Below are positions 1 to 7,142 of a DNA stretch of 43,925 nt, piece after piece. Every line of letters begins with the position of its first letter. The stretch's first letter is position 1. The stretch is from positions 1 to 43,925 of the IMG/VR virus record IMGVR_UViG_3300000116_000044; one strand, written 5' to 3'. The DNA comes from a virus. Made by a program: the position numbers and the translations under genes. The notes beneath the pieces were generated by a model. It ran no database searches. It worked only from the letters and a program-made list of their open reading frames with translations, and was not told the DNA's origin.

Positions 1-210
1 GCTACAACTCAAAAGGCCGCAATGGTTAACCAAGCTGCAAGACAACAAGCATCTGGTGCTGGCAACAACATCACAATTAACAAAGCCGGTGACACACAAA
101 TTAATCAAGATGGTGGCGGCAATGCCGGATCATCTCAAGTAGTTGTTGTTAAGGATTCTGGGGCTATGCCTAAGATAGGCGCTAAGATAGCCTATGGTGT
201 AGGACTATAA
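1..210 (+). CDS. C-terminal end of a phage protein, function unknown (partial)
   Basis: The reading frame is open from base 1 to the TAA at 208-210, so this is the last 69 residues of a gene that begins outside the window. An ATG at 22 is probably internal. The visible part is rich in Gly, Ala, Gln and Asn, with a polar stretch of the type NITINKAGDTQINQ. No domain is recognised. It is the only plus-strand gene in the first 7 kb and is convergent with the tRNA-Arg/gp32 block, so it probably ends a separate transcription unit. A structural (virion) role is possible but not shown. Confidence 0.6.
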   Translation, partial: ATTQKAAMVNQAARQQASGAGNNITINKAGDTQINQDGGGNAGSSQVVVVKDSGAMPKIGAKIAYGVGL

Positions 211-222
211 GTCCCACACCAT
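194..222. terminator. Bidirectional hairpin between convergent units
   Basis: ATGGTGT (194-200) pairs with ACACCAT (216-222). After one A/C mismatch, GGACT (202-206) pairs with AGTCC (210-214), leaving an ATA loop. This gives 12 bp with a single mismatch. The stop codon of the plus-strand gene lies in the loop and stem. No T-run follows on either side, so it may act as an mRNA end stabiliser rather than a classical intrinsic terminator. Confidence 0.5.
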
Positions 223-299
223 TGGTGACTCCGACAGGACTCGAACCTGTAACAATCTGCTTAGAAGGCAGATGCTCTATCCAGTTGAGCTACGGAGCC
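223..299 (-). tRNA. tRNA-Arg (anticodon TCT), CCA encoded
   Basis: On the minus strand GGCTCCG pairs with CGGAGTC in the acceptor stem (one G-T pair), followed by discriminator A and an encoded CCA. The anticodon stem ATCTGC/GCAGAT encloses the loop CTTCTAA, giving anticodon TCT, which reads AGA. The T arm carries the GTTCGAGTC core. AGA-reading tRNAs are common in T4-like phages, probably to match AT-rich codon use. The gene lies 9 nt downstream of gp32 and is probably co-transcribed with it. Confidence 0.95.
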
Positions 300-308
300 T
301 TTAGTCGA

Positions 309-1214
309 CTATTCGTCTGCCAGCTTCTTAAAGAAAGATAGACCATCGTCGTCCTCATCATTGGATTGTTCATCCCATGGAGCTGACGCAGCAGCTGGTT
401 GTGATGGTGCTGCTGCTGGTGCAGGAGCCTGTTTAACTTCAGACAACTCATCAGCAGTAATTGTATTAGCAGTCTCACCACCACCTAAAGCAAGAACCCT
501 ATAGAGCTTTGTTTTAAGTTCATCGTAAGACTTAAAGTTCTTAGGATCTACAAGTTCCTGTAGAGGCTTCAATTGATTGTAGATACCTTCTAAGTCGTCT
601 TCTGGAAGTTCAGAAGGTGAGTCAAACTCAGACTTATCATAGTTACGATATCCTTCTACATTACGAATCTTGAGTCTAAAGTTAGCACCTTCTCCAAGAG
701 AGAATGCATCAACCTTTTCCTCATCATCAAACTCAGGCATAGCAGCATCATTGATCTTATCAAAGATTTTCTTGCCAAACTTATACAAGAATACTTGCCC
801 TTCATTCTCAGGTCGTGAAGGATCCTTAACTACAACAATGTTAGAGATAAAGGATAGTCGACGTTTAGTCTTACTACGGACAAACGTCTTATCAGCTTCT
901 GTACCAGAGTTCCAGAGCATAGAATTATACTCAGAAATAGGACAGTTCTGATTGATAGTGGTTAGTGATTTCTCAATAAACCATCCACCAGGACCTTGGA
1001 ATCCATGATCCCAGATACGTACAAAAGGTACATCTGAATCTGGAGATGGTAAGAACCTAATAATAGCAGAGCCATTACCAGACTTATCAACTTCAGGTTT
1101 CCAGAACCCATCGTCATCACGACGTGGACCTTTATCAGTGAGTTTACTTAACTCTTCAGTCAGTTTATCAATATTAGACGTAGAGTTCTTCTTCTTCCAT
1201 TGTGCAAGCGACAT
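309..1214 (-). CDS. gp32: Single-stranded DNA-binding protein, T4 gp32 family
   Basis: This 301-aa protein has the gp32 layout. There is a basic N-terminus, then the core with HGFQGPGGWFIEKSLTT and EYNSMLWNSG (about 70-104), the KRRLSFISNIVVVKDP strand, FLYKFGKKIFDKI, and an acidic Asp/Glu-rich tail (about 279-301) that in T4 contacts replication partners. Of the four T4 zinc ligands (one His, three Cys) only H70 and C91 are candidates, so the zinc site seems lost, as in marine cyanophage homologues. A good ribosome site (AAGGAG, 6 nt before the ATG) supports the start. It lies downstream of 59 and 33, the same neighbourhood as in T4. It coats ssDNA in replication, recombination and repair. 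Confidence 0.95.
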   Translation of the reverse strand: MSLAQWKKKNSTSNIDKLTEELSKLTDKGPRRDDDGFWKPEVDKSGNGSAIIRFLPSPDSDVPFVRIWDHGFQGPGGWFIEKSLTTINQNCPISEYNSMLWNSGTEADKTFVRSKTKRRLSFISNIVVVKDPSRPENEGQVFLYKFGKKIFDKINDAAMPEFDDEEKVDAFSLGEGANFRLKIRNVEGYRNYDKSEFDSPSELPEDDLEGIYNQLKPLQELVDPKNFKSYDELKTKLYRVLALGGGETANTITADELSEVKQAPAPAAAPSQPAAASAPWDEQSNDEDDDGLSFFKKLADE

Positions 1215-1253
1215 ATGTTTCTCCTTATGTGCGATATATGCGATGTGTACGTT

Positions 1254-1832
1254 TTATTCAAAGCGTTCCATAATATACGACTTATACTTAGATAAGTCAA
1301 CAGTATTTATAAAGAAAGGCTTATATTTTTCAGCTTTCTTTTGAAGGTCCTGCCATACCATATCCAGACCAAGTTTTTTGGTCCAGTAATCAAAGAAGGG
1401 TGTTAGTTCGTTCATGACTATCATAGTCTCAACCCCAACATCTTCTCTAATAACTAACCTCATGAGATAAGGATGTGTGTCACCCTTAGTTAAAAGATTC
1501 TCATCATATGAGTCCTTCAACATCATGAGGTCTTGTTTAAACATATATGTCATACTCTGTTGTCTCTTTTGCCAATTAGCATAGACAGCATGAGTCTCCA
1601 TATTGTTTATATCACCAGGCCAGAAGTTAATGTTCTGCAACATATTAGCTAACATGAAGTCATCTGGATTCTTGAGCTTAGATAACTTATGAAAGAACAT
1701 CTTGTCTCTTCTAACTTCAAACCTAGAGTGTTCTGTATTTTTTACTTTGCCATTGTACTTGAAAATATCATAATCAGACGTGAAGTGTCTTTTCAGCGCC
1801 ATATATTTCTGATATGTTTCATGAGCATTCAT
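1254..1832 (-). CDS. gp59: gp41 helicase loader, T4 gp59 family
   Basis: This 192-aa protein resembles gp59. The N-terminus has TYQKYMALKRHFTSDYDIFKYNGK, followed by a basic segment with RRDKMFFHKLSKLKNPDDF, and a C-terminal part ending in FDYWTKKLGLDMVWQDLQ. In T4, gp59 binds forked DNA, gp32 and the gp41 helicase and loads the helicase. Its position between 33 and 32 is the T4 gene order. The start codon overlaps the stop of gp33 by 4 nt (ATGA type), implying translational coupling. The length is close to the family norm of about 200-220 aa. Confidence 0.9.
   Translation of the reverse strand: MNAHETYQKYMALKRHFTSDYDIFKYNGKVKNTEHSRFEVRRDKMFFHKLSKLKNPDDFMLANMLQNINFWPGDINNMETHAVYANWQKRQQSMTYMFKQDLMMLKDSYDENLLTKGDTHPYLMRLVIREDVGVETMIVMNELTPFFDYWTKKLGLDMVWQDLQKKAEKYKPFFINTVDLSKYKSYIMERFE
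1272..1300 (-). promoter_or_regulatory. Sigma70-type promoter for gp32, inside gp59
   Basis: TTGACT (1300-1295), a 17-nt spacer and TATATT (1277-1272) lie in the last codons of gp59, 58 nt upstream of the gp32 start. A T4-late-like TATAAATA occurs at 1311-1304 just upstream. This would let gp32 be made at a higher level than 33 and 59. Confidence 0.55.
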
Positions 1833-2065
1833 AATGGTAAGCGCGCTCCTTTTGTTTTTAGAAGCCGAAGGTCTTCAGCTTCTGTTGCAATCTTAGCTTT
1901 TAGAATTTGACTACTCTTGATTAACGAAGCAGCAGTCTCAACCTCTATACCATTTTTCTCAACGTAGTACATTACAGCATCGAGATACTCAATAGATTTC
2001 TCTTTGACTATCTTTTCAATTTCCATAGCGAACTGAGATGGAGTATTTATCTTTAACTCCATCAT
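1829..2065 (-). CDS. gp33: Late transcription co-activator, T4 gp33 family
   Basis: This small protein (78 aa) contains the marine gp33 signature: INTPSQFAMEIEKIVKEK, then YLDAVMYYVEKNGIEVETAA, then LIKSSQILKAKIATEAEDL. In T4, gp33 bridges the RNA polymerase flap and the sliding clamp so that the gp55 sigma factor can fire late promoters. Two ATGs in tandem (2065 and 2062) overlap the stop of the upstream hydrolase gene. TATAAATA late boxes elsewhere in the window (5673-5666, 30018-30011) fit a working late-transcription system; the gene for gp55 is not in this window. Confidence 0.85.
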   Translation of the reverse strand: MMELKINTPSQFAMEIEKIVKEKSIEYLDAVMYYVEKNGIEVETAASLIKSSQILKAKIATEAEDLRLLKTKGARLPL

Positions 2066-2601
2066 CGAAAAAACTTATGATCTTGAATTGTGATTGTATG
2101 TTCCAATAGTGGTCCCCATCTAGGATTAACCCTTGTTGTATGATAGTGAGTAGCACCATTAGTAATAGAGATACCATCACGCTGTAACTTTCCAAACTGA
2201 CTGTAAACAAAGTTCACAGCTTTGATAACTTTAGCCCATGTCTTAGTACCAACGATGTTAGATACATCATCGCTTTTTCCATCACAATAATATGAGAACT
2301 GGCACTTCCACTTAACAGGAACTATCTTGCCTTGTTTCTTCCACCACTTATTAAGTGGACCTTGATGTACAACTCCACATACGGAGTTAGGCCATCTATT
2401 ACTCTCTACTCTATTCAATATAACTTCTGCTGCACCCAACACACCTATCATAGGTTGGTTACCAGTTTCAAAGAACAGAGCTTCTGCCATGCAGAATCGT
2501 TCTTTGTGTTCTTGATCTGTGATAGGTTCGCTAGCTGATACTAATGCTCCAGACCACAATGTAGCACCCAATGCAGTCACAATTGTCACTCTCTTCAACA
2601 T
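2062..2601 (-). CDS. SleB-type cell-wall hydrolase (Hydrolase_2), exported
   Basis: The protein has 179 residues from ATG 2601. An upstream in-frame ATG at 2619 is less likely, because AAAGGA precedes 2601 and the start then overlaps the upstream stop as TAATG. A signal peptide (MLKRVTIVTALGATLWSGALVSA) precedes the family core: a Glu in CMAEALFFETGNQP (about 38-50), VILNRV, WPNSVCGVVHQ, QFSYYCDGK and the C-terminal GATHYHT. This is the pattern of SleB/CwlJ lytic transglycosylase-like enzymes. It probably cuts peptidoglycan during lysis. Placement in the same operon as gp33-gp59-gp32 is unusual for a lysin. Confidence 0.85.
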   Translation of the reverse strand: MLKRVTIVTALGATLWSGALVSASEPITDQEHKERFCMAEALFFETGNQPMIGVLGAAEVILNRVESNRWPNSVCGVVHQGPLNKWWKKQGKIVPVKWKCQFSYYCDGKSDDVSNIVGTKTWAKVIKAVNFVYSQFGKLQRDGISITNGATHYHTTRVNPRWGPLLEHTITIQDHKFFR

Positions 2602-3419
2602 TATACATTCCTTTGCCAATCAAAACAAATCAGTCGCTTCTTATGCTTCCGTATCTTATTATCGTTCCTTTTCTTGACAAAGTCAACACATTTCTGTAAA
2701 TATCCAACATGTTCTGTTATCTGATTTAAATAAGACTTTGTCCTATTTGGCATCTGAATATGGATGTCATACTCTTCCTCTAGCATTGGATGGAACAGAA
2801 AGTGCTCGTATTTCTTCTTATCAATAGCTTGAAAAAACTCTTTATCCCCATGTCTCATACCAGCAAATTCCATATCATAACCACCAGTGGACCAGAAACA
2901 TGGCTTGTTTATCAGCCATACATTAGGATGTGCTACCCACTTTAACAGCTTTTTCTCATCAAATAGCTCATAATCTTCTGGGTTATCATAGTGGTCAAAC
3001 CGTACTTTGAATACATAAAATTGATTATTCTCTAGGGCAGTATTGGTCATTGCTTCCAGTAAGTCTTCTTTGAAATACACATCAATATCAATCAACCAAT
3101 TCCAATGAGTCTCTGATTCCAACATAGCGAGATTCCTACAGCCATGGTTATTGAATCCAATATCTTGCTTTACTGTATATGATTTGAGATTAAATCTATT
3201 CTTGTATGCTTGACATATGTCTTCAAAGATACCTCTATCTGGGGCAGCATCATTAACAAATTGTACTGTGATGTGGTTCTTCAATGACTCCTTTATACCA
3301 GAAAAGAAATCACAGTGATGTATAAGTTTATCTACTTGACCGTAATATGTTAGCGATATGGTGATGTCATTAGTAGTACTAAAGTTCCATGATATATCAT
3401 CAAAAGTGTTCTCCATCAT
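2601..3419 (-). CDS. Glycosyltransferase, GT2-like (GT-A fold)
   Basis: The protein has 272 aa. The N-terminal half reads like a GT-A domain: ISLTYYGQ (about 21-28), VQFVNDAAPD (about 52-61), and a DID metal-binding motif at 111-113 within WLIDIDVYF. A later segment ACT-like in position (GGYDMEFAGMRHGDKEFF) resembles the GT2 acceptor-side region with a His/Asp pair. It should transfer a sugar from a nucleotide donor to an unknown acceptor. The start overlaps the upstream stop (TAATG). It forms a three-gene glycosyltransferase string with the next two genes. Confidence 0.7.
   Translation of the reverse strand: MMENTFDDISWNFSTTNDITISLTYYGQVDKLIHHCDFFSGIKESLKNHITVQFVNDAAPDRGIFEDICQAYKNRFNLKSYTVKQDIGFNNHGCRNLAMLESETHWNWLIDIDVYFKEDLLEAMTNTALENNQFYVFKVRFDHYDNPEDYELFDEKKLLKWVAHPNVWLINKPCFWSTGGYDMEFAGMRHGDKEFFQAIDKKKYEHFLFHPMLEEEYDIHIQMPNRTKSYLNQITEHVGYLQKCVDFVKKRNDNKIRKHKKRLICFDWQRNV
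2658..2686 (-). promoter_or_regulatory. Sigma70-type promoter inside the 3' end of the GT2 gene
   Basis: TTGACT (2686-2681), a 17-nt spacer and GATAAT (2663-2658) lie about 57 nt before the SleB-type gene. The promoter would drive the hydrolase-gp33-gp59 segment. It is embedded in coding sequence. Confidence 0.5.
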
Positions 3420-4192
3420 TATACGTCTGTGGTGTGATGCTGGAGACTACCACCAGCGGCATCAAACCTATCTTTATATTTTACCCACTCTTGGCCGTAT
3501 CTTGTATTGTGAAACGGATGTGTCTTTTCTGCTTGCATATCAATGAACCAAGGACCACCCTCAGTATAATGTATTGCTTTTGGATCAATCAAATGGTAGT
3601 ATTGATCTAAGCAATTCCACTCCATAGGCAATGAACCAATGTCTTCATCCTCTAACCAATTCAGATGATGGAAGTCAAGACCTGGTAAGTGATCATTAAG
3701 ATAGTCTGGTTTTAGTATTTGATTCTTTGGATGTTCGTTGTTGAAAATCATTAATGAGGCCCAGTTCTTTCTGAACGACTTATGCTGAGCAATACCATCC
3801 ATCTTAATATCACCAAGAGGTATATACTCTGGATGTTTAACTACACTGACAGCTTTATCTGTATCAATCTCATTGACAAGTTCATATGGAGATGATAGAA
3901 ACAAGAAATCACAATCAACAAACATACTGAATCCTGAGAAGTCACACATATATGGAACCCAGAATCTAGTAAATGTAAAGTCAGTAGATTGAGGCTCACC
4001 ATGATTACGATTGTATTCAGGTATACTTTTTGATCTTAGCTGGACAATATCTGGATGATCATCCCATGCCCACATTCCTGTTTCTTTTCTTCGATTGTTT
4101 TGATATTCTATTGAGAACTTGCATACCTCGTATGCATCATGTTCTCTTTCCTCGTAACCTATGAATATTGGGAGTGTTGAGGTATATTTCAA
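3419..4192 (-). CDS. Glycosyltransferase, GT8-like
   Basis: The domain starts at TLPIFIGYEERE, typical of the first strand of GT8-like phage enzymes. A DxD motif lies in MFVDCDFLFL, and a C-terminal GGPW segment follows. I choose a TTG start at 4192 because GGAG sits 7 nt upstream and the protein then begins at the first strand. A GTG at 4225 would extend the overlap with the upstream gene to 89 nt. Even with the shorter start, 56 nt overlap the 3' end of the upstream gene. Probably modifies a surface glycan or virion protein; acceptor unknown. Confidence 0.6.
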   Translation of the reverse strand: MKYTSTLPIFIGYEEREHDAYEVCKFSIEYQNNRRKETGMWAWDDHPDIVQLRSKSIPEYNRNHGEPQSTDFTFTRFWVPYMCDFSGFSMFVDCDFLFLSSPYELVNEIDTDKAVSVVKHPEYIPLGDIKMDGIAQHKSFRKNWASLMIFNNEHPKNQILKPDYLNDHLPGLDFHHLNWLEDEDIGSLPMEWNCLDQYYHLIDPKAIHYTEGGPWFIDMQAEKTHPFHNTRYGQEWVKYKDRFDAAGGSLQHHTTDV

Positions 4193-4940
4193 GTTGTTTC
4201 TCCAATTCTCTAATTCGTGCCACACCCTTCTCTCTTATTTCATAAGGGTTGATAGCCTCGAAGTCACCATGTTCATACTTAGACTTAACTAGAGCCCAAG
4301 GAAACGCAGACTTGGTAATCTTTTTTGTTGAATATAATAGCATAGGTGTTCTCACATATCTTGCAATCCACGCAGTCGATCCGTGATAACCTACAGCCAA
4401 AAATGCCTTCTTATATTTATCAACCGCATCTCCAATGGCATCGGTGTAGTCACAATGGACAACATCCATGCCCCACTTTGTTTGAATAAGGTTTTCAATT
4501 TGTCTCCATTTGTCGAGTCCTACAGGATCCTTCCATTGCTTTCCAGGATCATACTCTTCGAATTGTTGTTTATGTGATGCTGTTGTATTGAGTACAACAT
4601 ATGGTTTACTGATGGTAAGATTCTTAATTCTGGACCACCACAAGTTATGATAATTAGATTCAGGATCATAGTTGCTGTGGTTGTAGTCTATCTCTTTACC
4701 AAATGATTGTTTAAGATGAACTTGGTGATAGTTAACTGGTTTGCATATAGACCACAAGTACTTGAATCGTGAATCTAATGTATCTGCATCTTCTGGTTTA
4801 AACTTCTCACCTCTCTTATGCATCCAATGCATATGTAAGGTAACATCATCACAATTCTTCTGCGCCATATTATGAGCATAACAAAGTGGCGAGATTATGT
4901 CTCCATAACCTATCTTGCCCTTCCAATTAATTGTTATCAT
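4137..4940 (-). CDS. Putative glycosyltransferase, heptosyltransferase-like (GT-B)
   Basis: ATG 4940 overlaps the stop of the IscA-like gene as ATGA and gives 267 aa. The N-terminus ITINWKGKIGYGDIISPLCYAHNMA resembles the first Rossmann unit of GT9-type enzymes. The later AFLAVGYHGSTAWIARYVRTP resembles the segment that in this group contacts the donor sugar. The match is by pattern only, so the family is uncertain. Context (two glycosyltransferase genes downstream) supports a role in glycan assembly. Confidence 0.45.
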   Translation of the reverse strand: MITINWKGKIGYGDIISPLCYAHNMAQKNCDDVTLHMHWMHKRGEKFKPEDADTLDSRFKYLWSICKPVNYHQVHLKQSFGKEIDYNHSNYDPESNYHNLWWSRIKNLTISKPYVVLNTTASHKQQFEEYDPGKQWKDPVGLDKWRQIENLIQTKWGMDVVHCDYTDAIGDAVDKYKKAFLAVGYHGSTAWIARYVRTPMLLYSTKKITKSAFPWALVKSKYEHGDFEAINPYEIREKGVARIRELEKQLEIYLNTPNIHRLRGKRT

Positions 4941-5287
4941 ACGCCGAAGCTTTCTCCACATCCGCAACTAGAAGTTGCAACAGGGTTGATGACCTTTAGA
5001 AAAGATCCACCAAGCTCTTGGACATAATCAATTGTTGAACCAAGGACATGCATCTCACTAACTATATCAACTATCAAAAATATTTCTCTCATGTCAGATG
5101 GATCATGACCAATACTTAGCTTGTAATCTGAAGGGTCTGGGTCGTCTATAAAGTCCCACTTATATTGGAACCCTGTACATCCCCCACCTTCTACACCAAA
5201 CCACACATACTCCTTACCACTATTGATAGCTGTATTTTGCAGATAGTTTTTTGCATTGTCTGTTAGATTAATTGGACTTGCTACCAT
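4937..5287 (-). CDS. A-type Fe-S carrier protein (IscA/ErpA/HesB family)
   Basis: This 116-aa protein has the three conserved cysteines of A-type carriers: C37 in GGGCTGFQY, and C108 and C110 in SCGCGESF near the C-terminus. The length is typical. A-type carriers receive Fe-S clusters from IscU/SufBCD and deliver them to apo-enzymes. The ATG at 5287 has an upstream GGGAGG. The gene follows directly after the tmRNA and may share its promoter. The window encodes eight radical SAM enzymes, which are obvious cluster clients. The exact subfamily (IscA, SufA or ErpA) cannot be decided. Confidence 0.9.
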   Translation of the reverse strand: MVASPINLTDNAKNYLQNTAINSGKEYVWFGVEGGGCTGFQYKWDFIDDPDPSDYKLSIGHDPSDMREIFLIVDIVSEMHVLGSTIDYVQELGGSFLKVINPVATSSCGCGESFGV

Positions 5288-5308
5288 ACCTTTCCTCCCA
5301 AATTAGTT

Positions 5309-5640
5309 GGAGGTTTCTGTTGCCAGGTACCTCCGGACCCCGATTAATTATGCTGCAAGAGCAAAATTATCAGATGCTATATTATCGTTAGCATTTACTA
5401 TGTTTGATCTATTAAGCGATCAACCTTGTGACTCCGTATTCCTATTACCAACCTGTCGATCCTATTTCGACCCCATCAAAAACATACTAGCTCCAGGGAG
5501 ACCACTGTGCACGTCCCTCCCAACTGTATTAACGGCTACCCCAGTGTATATTACCGGTGTCGTCAACTGGTCGGCGCCCAGATTTGCTAGTATGCTTTTG
5601 GTGGAGTCGATGGGTACTGCCCCCATGTCCAGAATTGTGT
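5309..5640 (-). ncRNA. ssrA: tmRNA, circularly permuted two-piece form
   Basis: On the minus strand the acceptor half comes first. A T arm (ATGGG, 7-nt loop GGCAGTA, CCCAT; 5626-5610) is followed by CGACTCC, discriminator A (5602) and CCA (5601-5599). After a 124-nt spacer the coding half starts with GGGGTCG (5474-5468). This pairs over 7 bp with CGACTCC (one G-T) and is followed by the tmRNA-like GGATCGACAGG. A TTGATC/GATCAA stem (PK1-like) and ATAGTA precede the tag frame. That frame is GCT at 5392-5390 to TAA at 5350-5348, encoding ANDNIASDNFALAA; an AAT just before may be the resume codon. A GGAGGT/ACCTCC hairpin (5309-5334) closes the coding half. Ends are approximate. It should rescue stalled ribosomes and tag proteins for proteolysis. 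Confidence 0.9.
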
Positions 5641-5665
5641 TCAGTCCACCTCAACATCACTATCT

Positions 5666-5696
5666 ATTTATACACCGTATACTATGCAAAGTCAAC
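5666..5696 (-). promoter_or_regulatory. tmRNA promoter: sigma70-type with T4-late box
   Basis: TTGACT (5696-5691), a 17-nt spacer and TATAAA (5673-5668) form a near-consensus host promoter. The same -10 reads TATAAATA (5673-5666), the T4 late consensus. The -35 lies at the 3' end of the upstream oxygenase-like gene. The expected start of transcription is about 5660, just ahead of the acceptor half of the tmRNA. Confidence 0.7.
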
Positions 5697-6719
5697 AAGT
5701 AATCCTTCATGAAACATTTCTACTGGATGCATCTTTCCATAAAATTCATTCTGTGTCCATGATTGATCTTCCTCGTTGTAATCGAACCAAGGACTCACAC
5801 CCAAAATAATATTGGTTCTTTTGGATATTTCTCCTTTTTTTCTTATAACAGCATGCGGTTGTCCCGTATCAAAATGATACATATAGCCAGGATGCATAAG
5901 CATTTGTTCGTCTTCGGTTGCTATGTATGCTGTTTGATCCAAATACAAAGGAATGTTAATACGAAAGTTCATATAGAAGGATTCGTCACGATGCCAATGC
6001 AAATCACCAGACTTCATCTCTACAATACGGCCACGAACTATTGTTCTAGGTATCTGACTGAACACTTCCCCAAGGTAACCAGATTCACAAGCCGGAGTCA
6101 ATCTGTTAAATCCGAGAGCATCGCTATAGGTGTTCTTACCGGTTTGGTTCTTTGCGGCTGGATTATACTTCCACTGATGATAATACGCTCTCTCTTTTGA
6201 CCATACATCATGGGTGATGATATCTTTACTTCTTAAAAAGTCCCATGCGTGACCAGCTCCGTGATTGTTTACTTTGTCAAAGAACTCGACACGCAAGTCT
6301 TTTATATTGACCTGTTCAAATATCTCATTGCCTCTTTTGCCAGCATACATCTCTGGGGGAAGATTGAACTTCCTGTTACCTAGTGTCTGGCAGTTAATGT
6401 TGATATCTGATTGACGGAAGTCTGGGTTGTATGTAATAGATAGGCCACCAAGTCTTTGGCTACGGAGATCTGATGATCCGTATCCCTCACCAAAGTTTGC
6501 TATTAAGAATCCGTGCCACCCATACATACTAAATGCAGCCTCTACAGCGGTCTGCAAATTGCTGACAGGCAACTTGCATTCCAATCTGTATATTTTATGT
6601 GGCCATGCCCAGGCTCTGGTTACGTTGTTGACTCTTTCTTCAATATCAGTTTCTCGTCTGATGAAAGAGTCAACTGTATCACAGTCTGGGATATCTTTTT
6701 TATAAAACTTAAAACCCAT
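5682..6719 (-). CDS. 2OG-Fe(II) oxygenase-like protein (Asp/Asn hydroxylase type)
   Basis: The protein has 345 aa from ATG 6719. That ATG overlaps the 3' end of the upstream gene by 11 nt; longer readings start inside that gene. The C-terminal third has the double-stranded beta-helix signature: H243-x-D245 in DLHWHRDESF, then NFRINIPLYL, then HPGYMYHFDTGQPHAV with distal H289, and R301 as possible 2-oxoglutarate anchor. This matches the aspartyl/asparaginyl hydroxylase-type cupins. The first 230 residues have no recognised domain. Substrate unknown. Confidence 0.65.
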   Translation of the reverse strand: MGFKFYKKDIPDCDTVDSFIRRETDIEERVNNVTRAWAWPHKIYRLECKLPVSNLQTAVEAAFSMYGWHGFLIANFGEGYGSSDLRSQRLGGLSITYNPDFRQSDININCQTLGNRKFNLPPEMYAGKRGNEIFEQVNIKDLRVEFFDKVNNHGAGHAWDFLRSKDIITHDVWSKERAYYHQWKYNPAAKNQTGKNTYSDALGFNRLTPACESGYLGEVFSQIPRTIVRGRIVEMKSGDLHWHRDESFYMNFRINIPLYLDQTAYIATEDEQMLMHPGYMYHFDTGQPHAVIRKKGEISKRTNIILGVSPWFDYNEEDQSWTQNEFYGKMHPVEMFHEGLLVDFA

Positions 6720-6951
6720 ACAATCCATTCTCTTTACATAGCAGCATTGTTCGACCATCCTGATCAAATAGCTTAGCCTTGATCTCGTTCTGGTAGTCTC
6801 TGATATAACTTCCTGCATATTTAGTCATGCAACCAGAAGGCTTCATCTCAAACTTTCTGCAGGAACTTGCGAAAGCCTGCTTTGCAGTAACACAGGAGTT
6901 CTCGTACAATACAAGAACGTTGATTTTGAACTCTAAAGATCGCTTACTCAT
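6709..6951 (-). CDS. Small conserved-looking phage protein, unknown
   Basis: This 80-aa protein, MSKRSLEFKINVLVLYENSC..., is Lys/Arg-rich and has five Cys. The start overlaps the end of the preceding 48-aa gene, and the end overlaps the next gene, as expected for a real gene in this tight string. No domain is recognised. Confidence 0.6.
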   Translation of the reverse strand: MSKRSLEFKINVLVLYENSCVTAKQAFASSCRKFEMKPSGCMTKYAGSYIRDYQNEIKAKLFDQDGRTMLLCKENGLYGF

Positions 6952-7090
6952 TGAAATACTCCCCGGCTTCAGTTAAAAACTCATTGATATCCTCTAGTGG
7001 AATATCGGTAATAACGTCTGCATCTGAGACGCTCAGAACGTAACCCGCATCCATCGGGTTGATTTCTTCGTAAGATTTGTATGGTTCCAT
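6944..7090 (-). CDS. Short acidic protein, unknown (48 aa)
   Basis: This is the first gene of the minus-strand unit after the divergent promoter. GGAG sits 7 nt ahead of ATG 7090. The product (MEPYKSYEEINPMDAGYV...) is strongly acidic. It ends with a TAA that overlaps the start region of the next gene. No family recognised. The strong promoter and ribosome site argue that it is expressed early. Confidence 0.7.
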   Translation of the reverse strand: MEPYKSYEEINPMDAGYVLSVSDADVITDIPLEDINEFLTEAGEYFNE

Positions 7091-7113
7091 GTCAACTCCT
7101 TCTCTCATATCTT

Positions 7114-7142
7114 AGTATACATCAAAAACGAAAGAGGGTCAA
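7114..7142 (-). promoter_or_regulatory. Sigma70-type promoter (leftward arm of divergent pair)
   Basis: TTGACC (7142-7137), a 17-nt spacer and TATACT (7119-7114) are followed by AAGATATGAGAG. The same arrangement and flanks recur at 38648-38676 (spacer CTGTTTCGTTTTTGATG there, CTCTTTCGTTTTTGATG here). It drives the leftward unit from 7090. Confidence 0.85.

Noticed and set aside
5307-5702. A 131-aa plus-strand open frame in the gap between the IscA-like and oxygenase genes
   Set aside because: It is antisense to the tmRNA, has no ribosome site or protein-like pattern, and its openness is explained by the structured RNA on the other strand.
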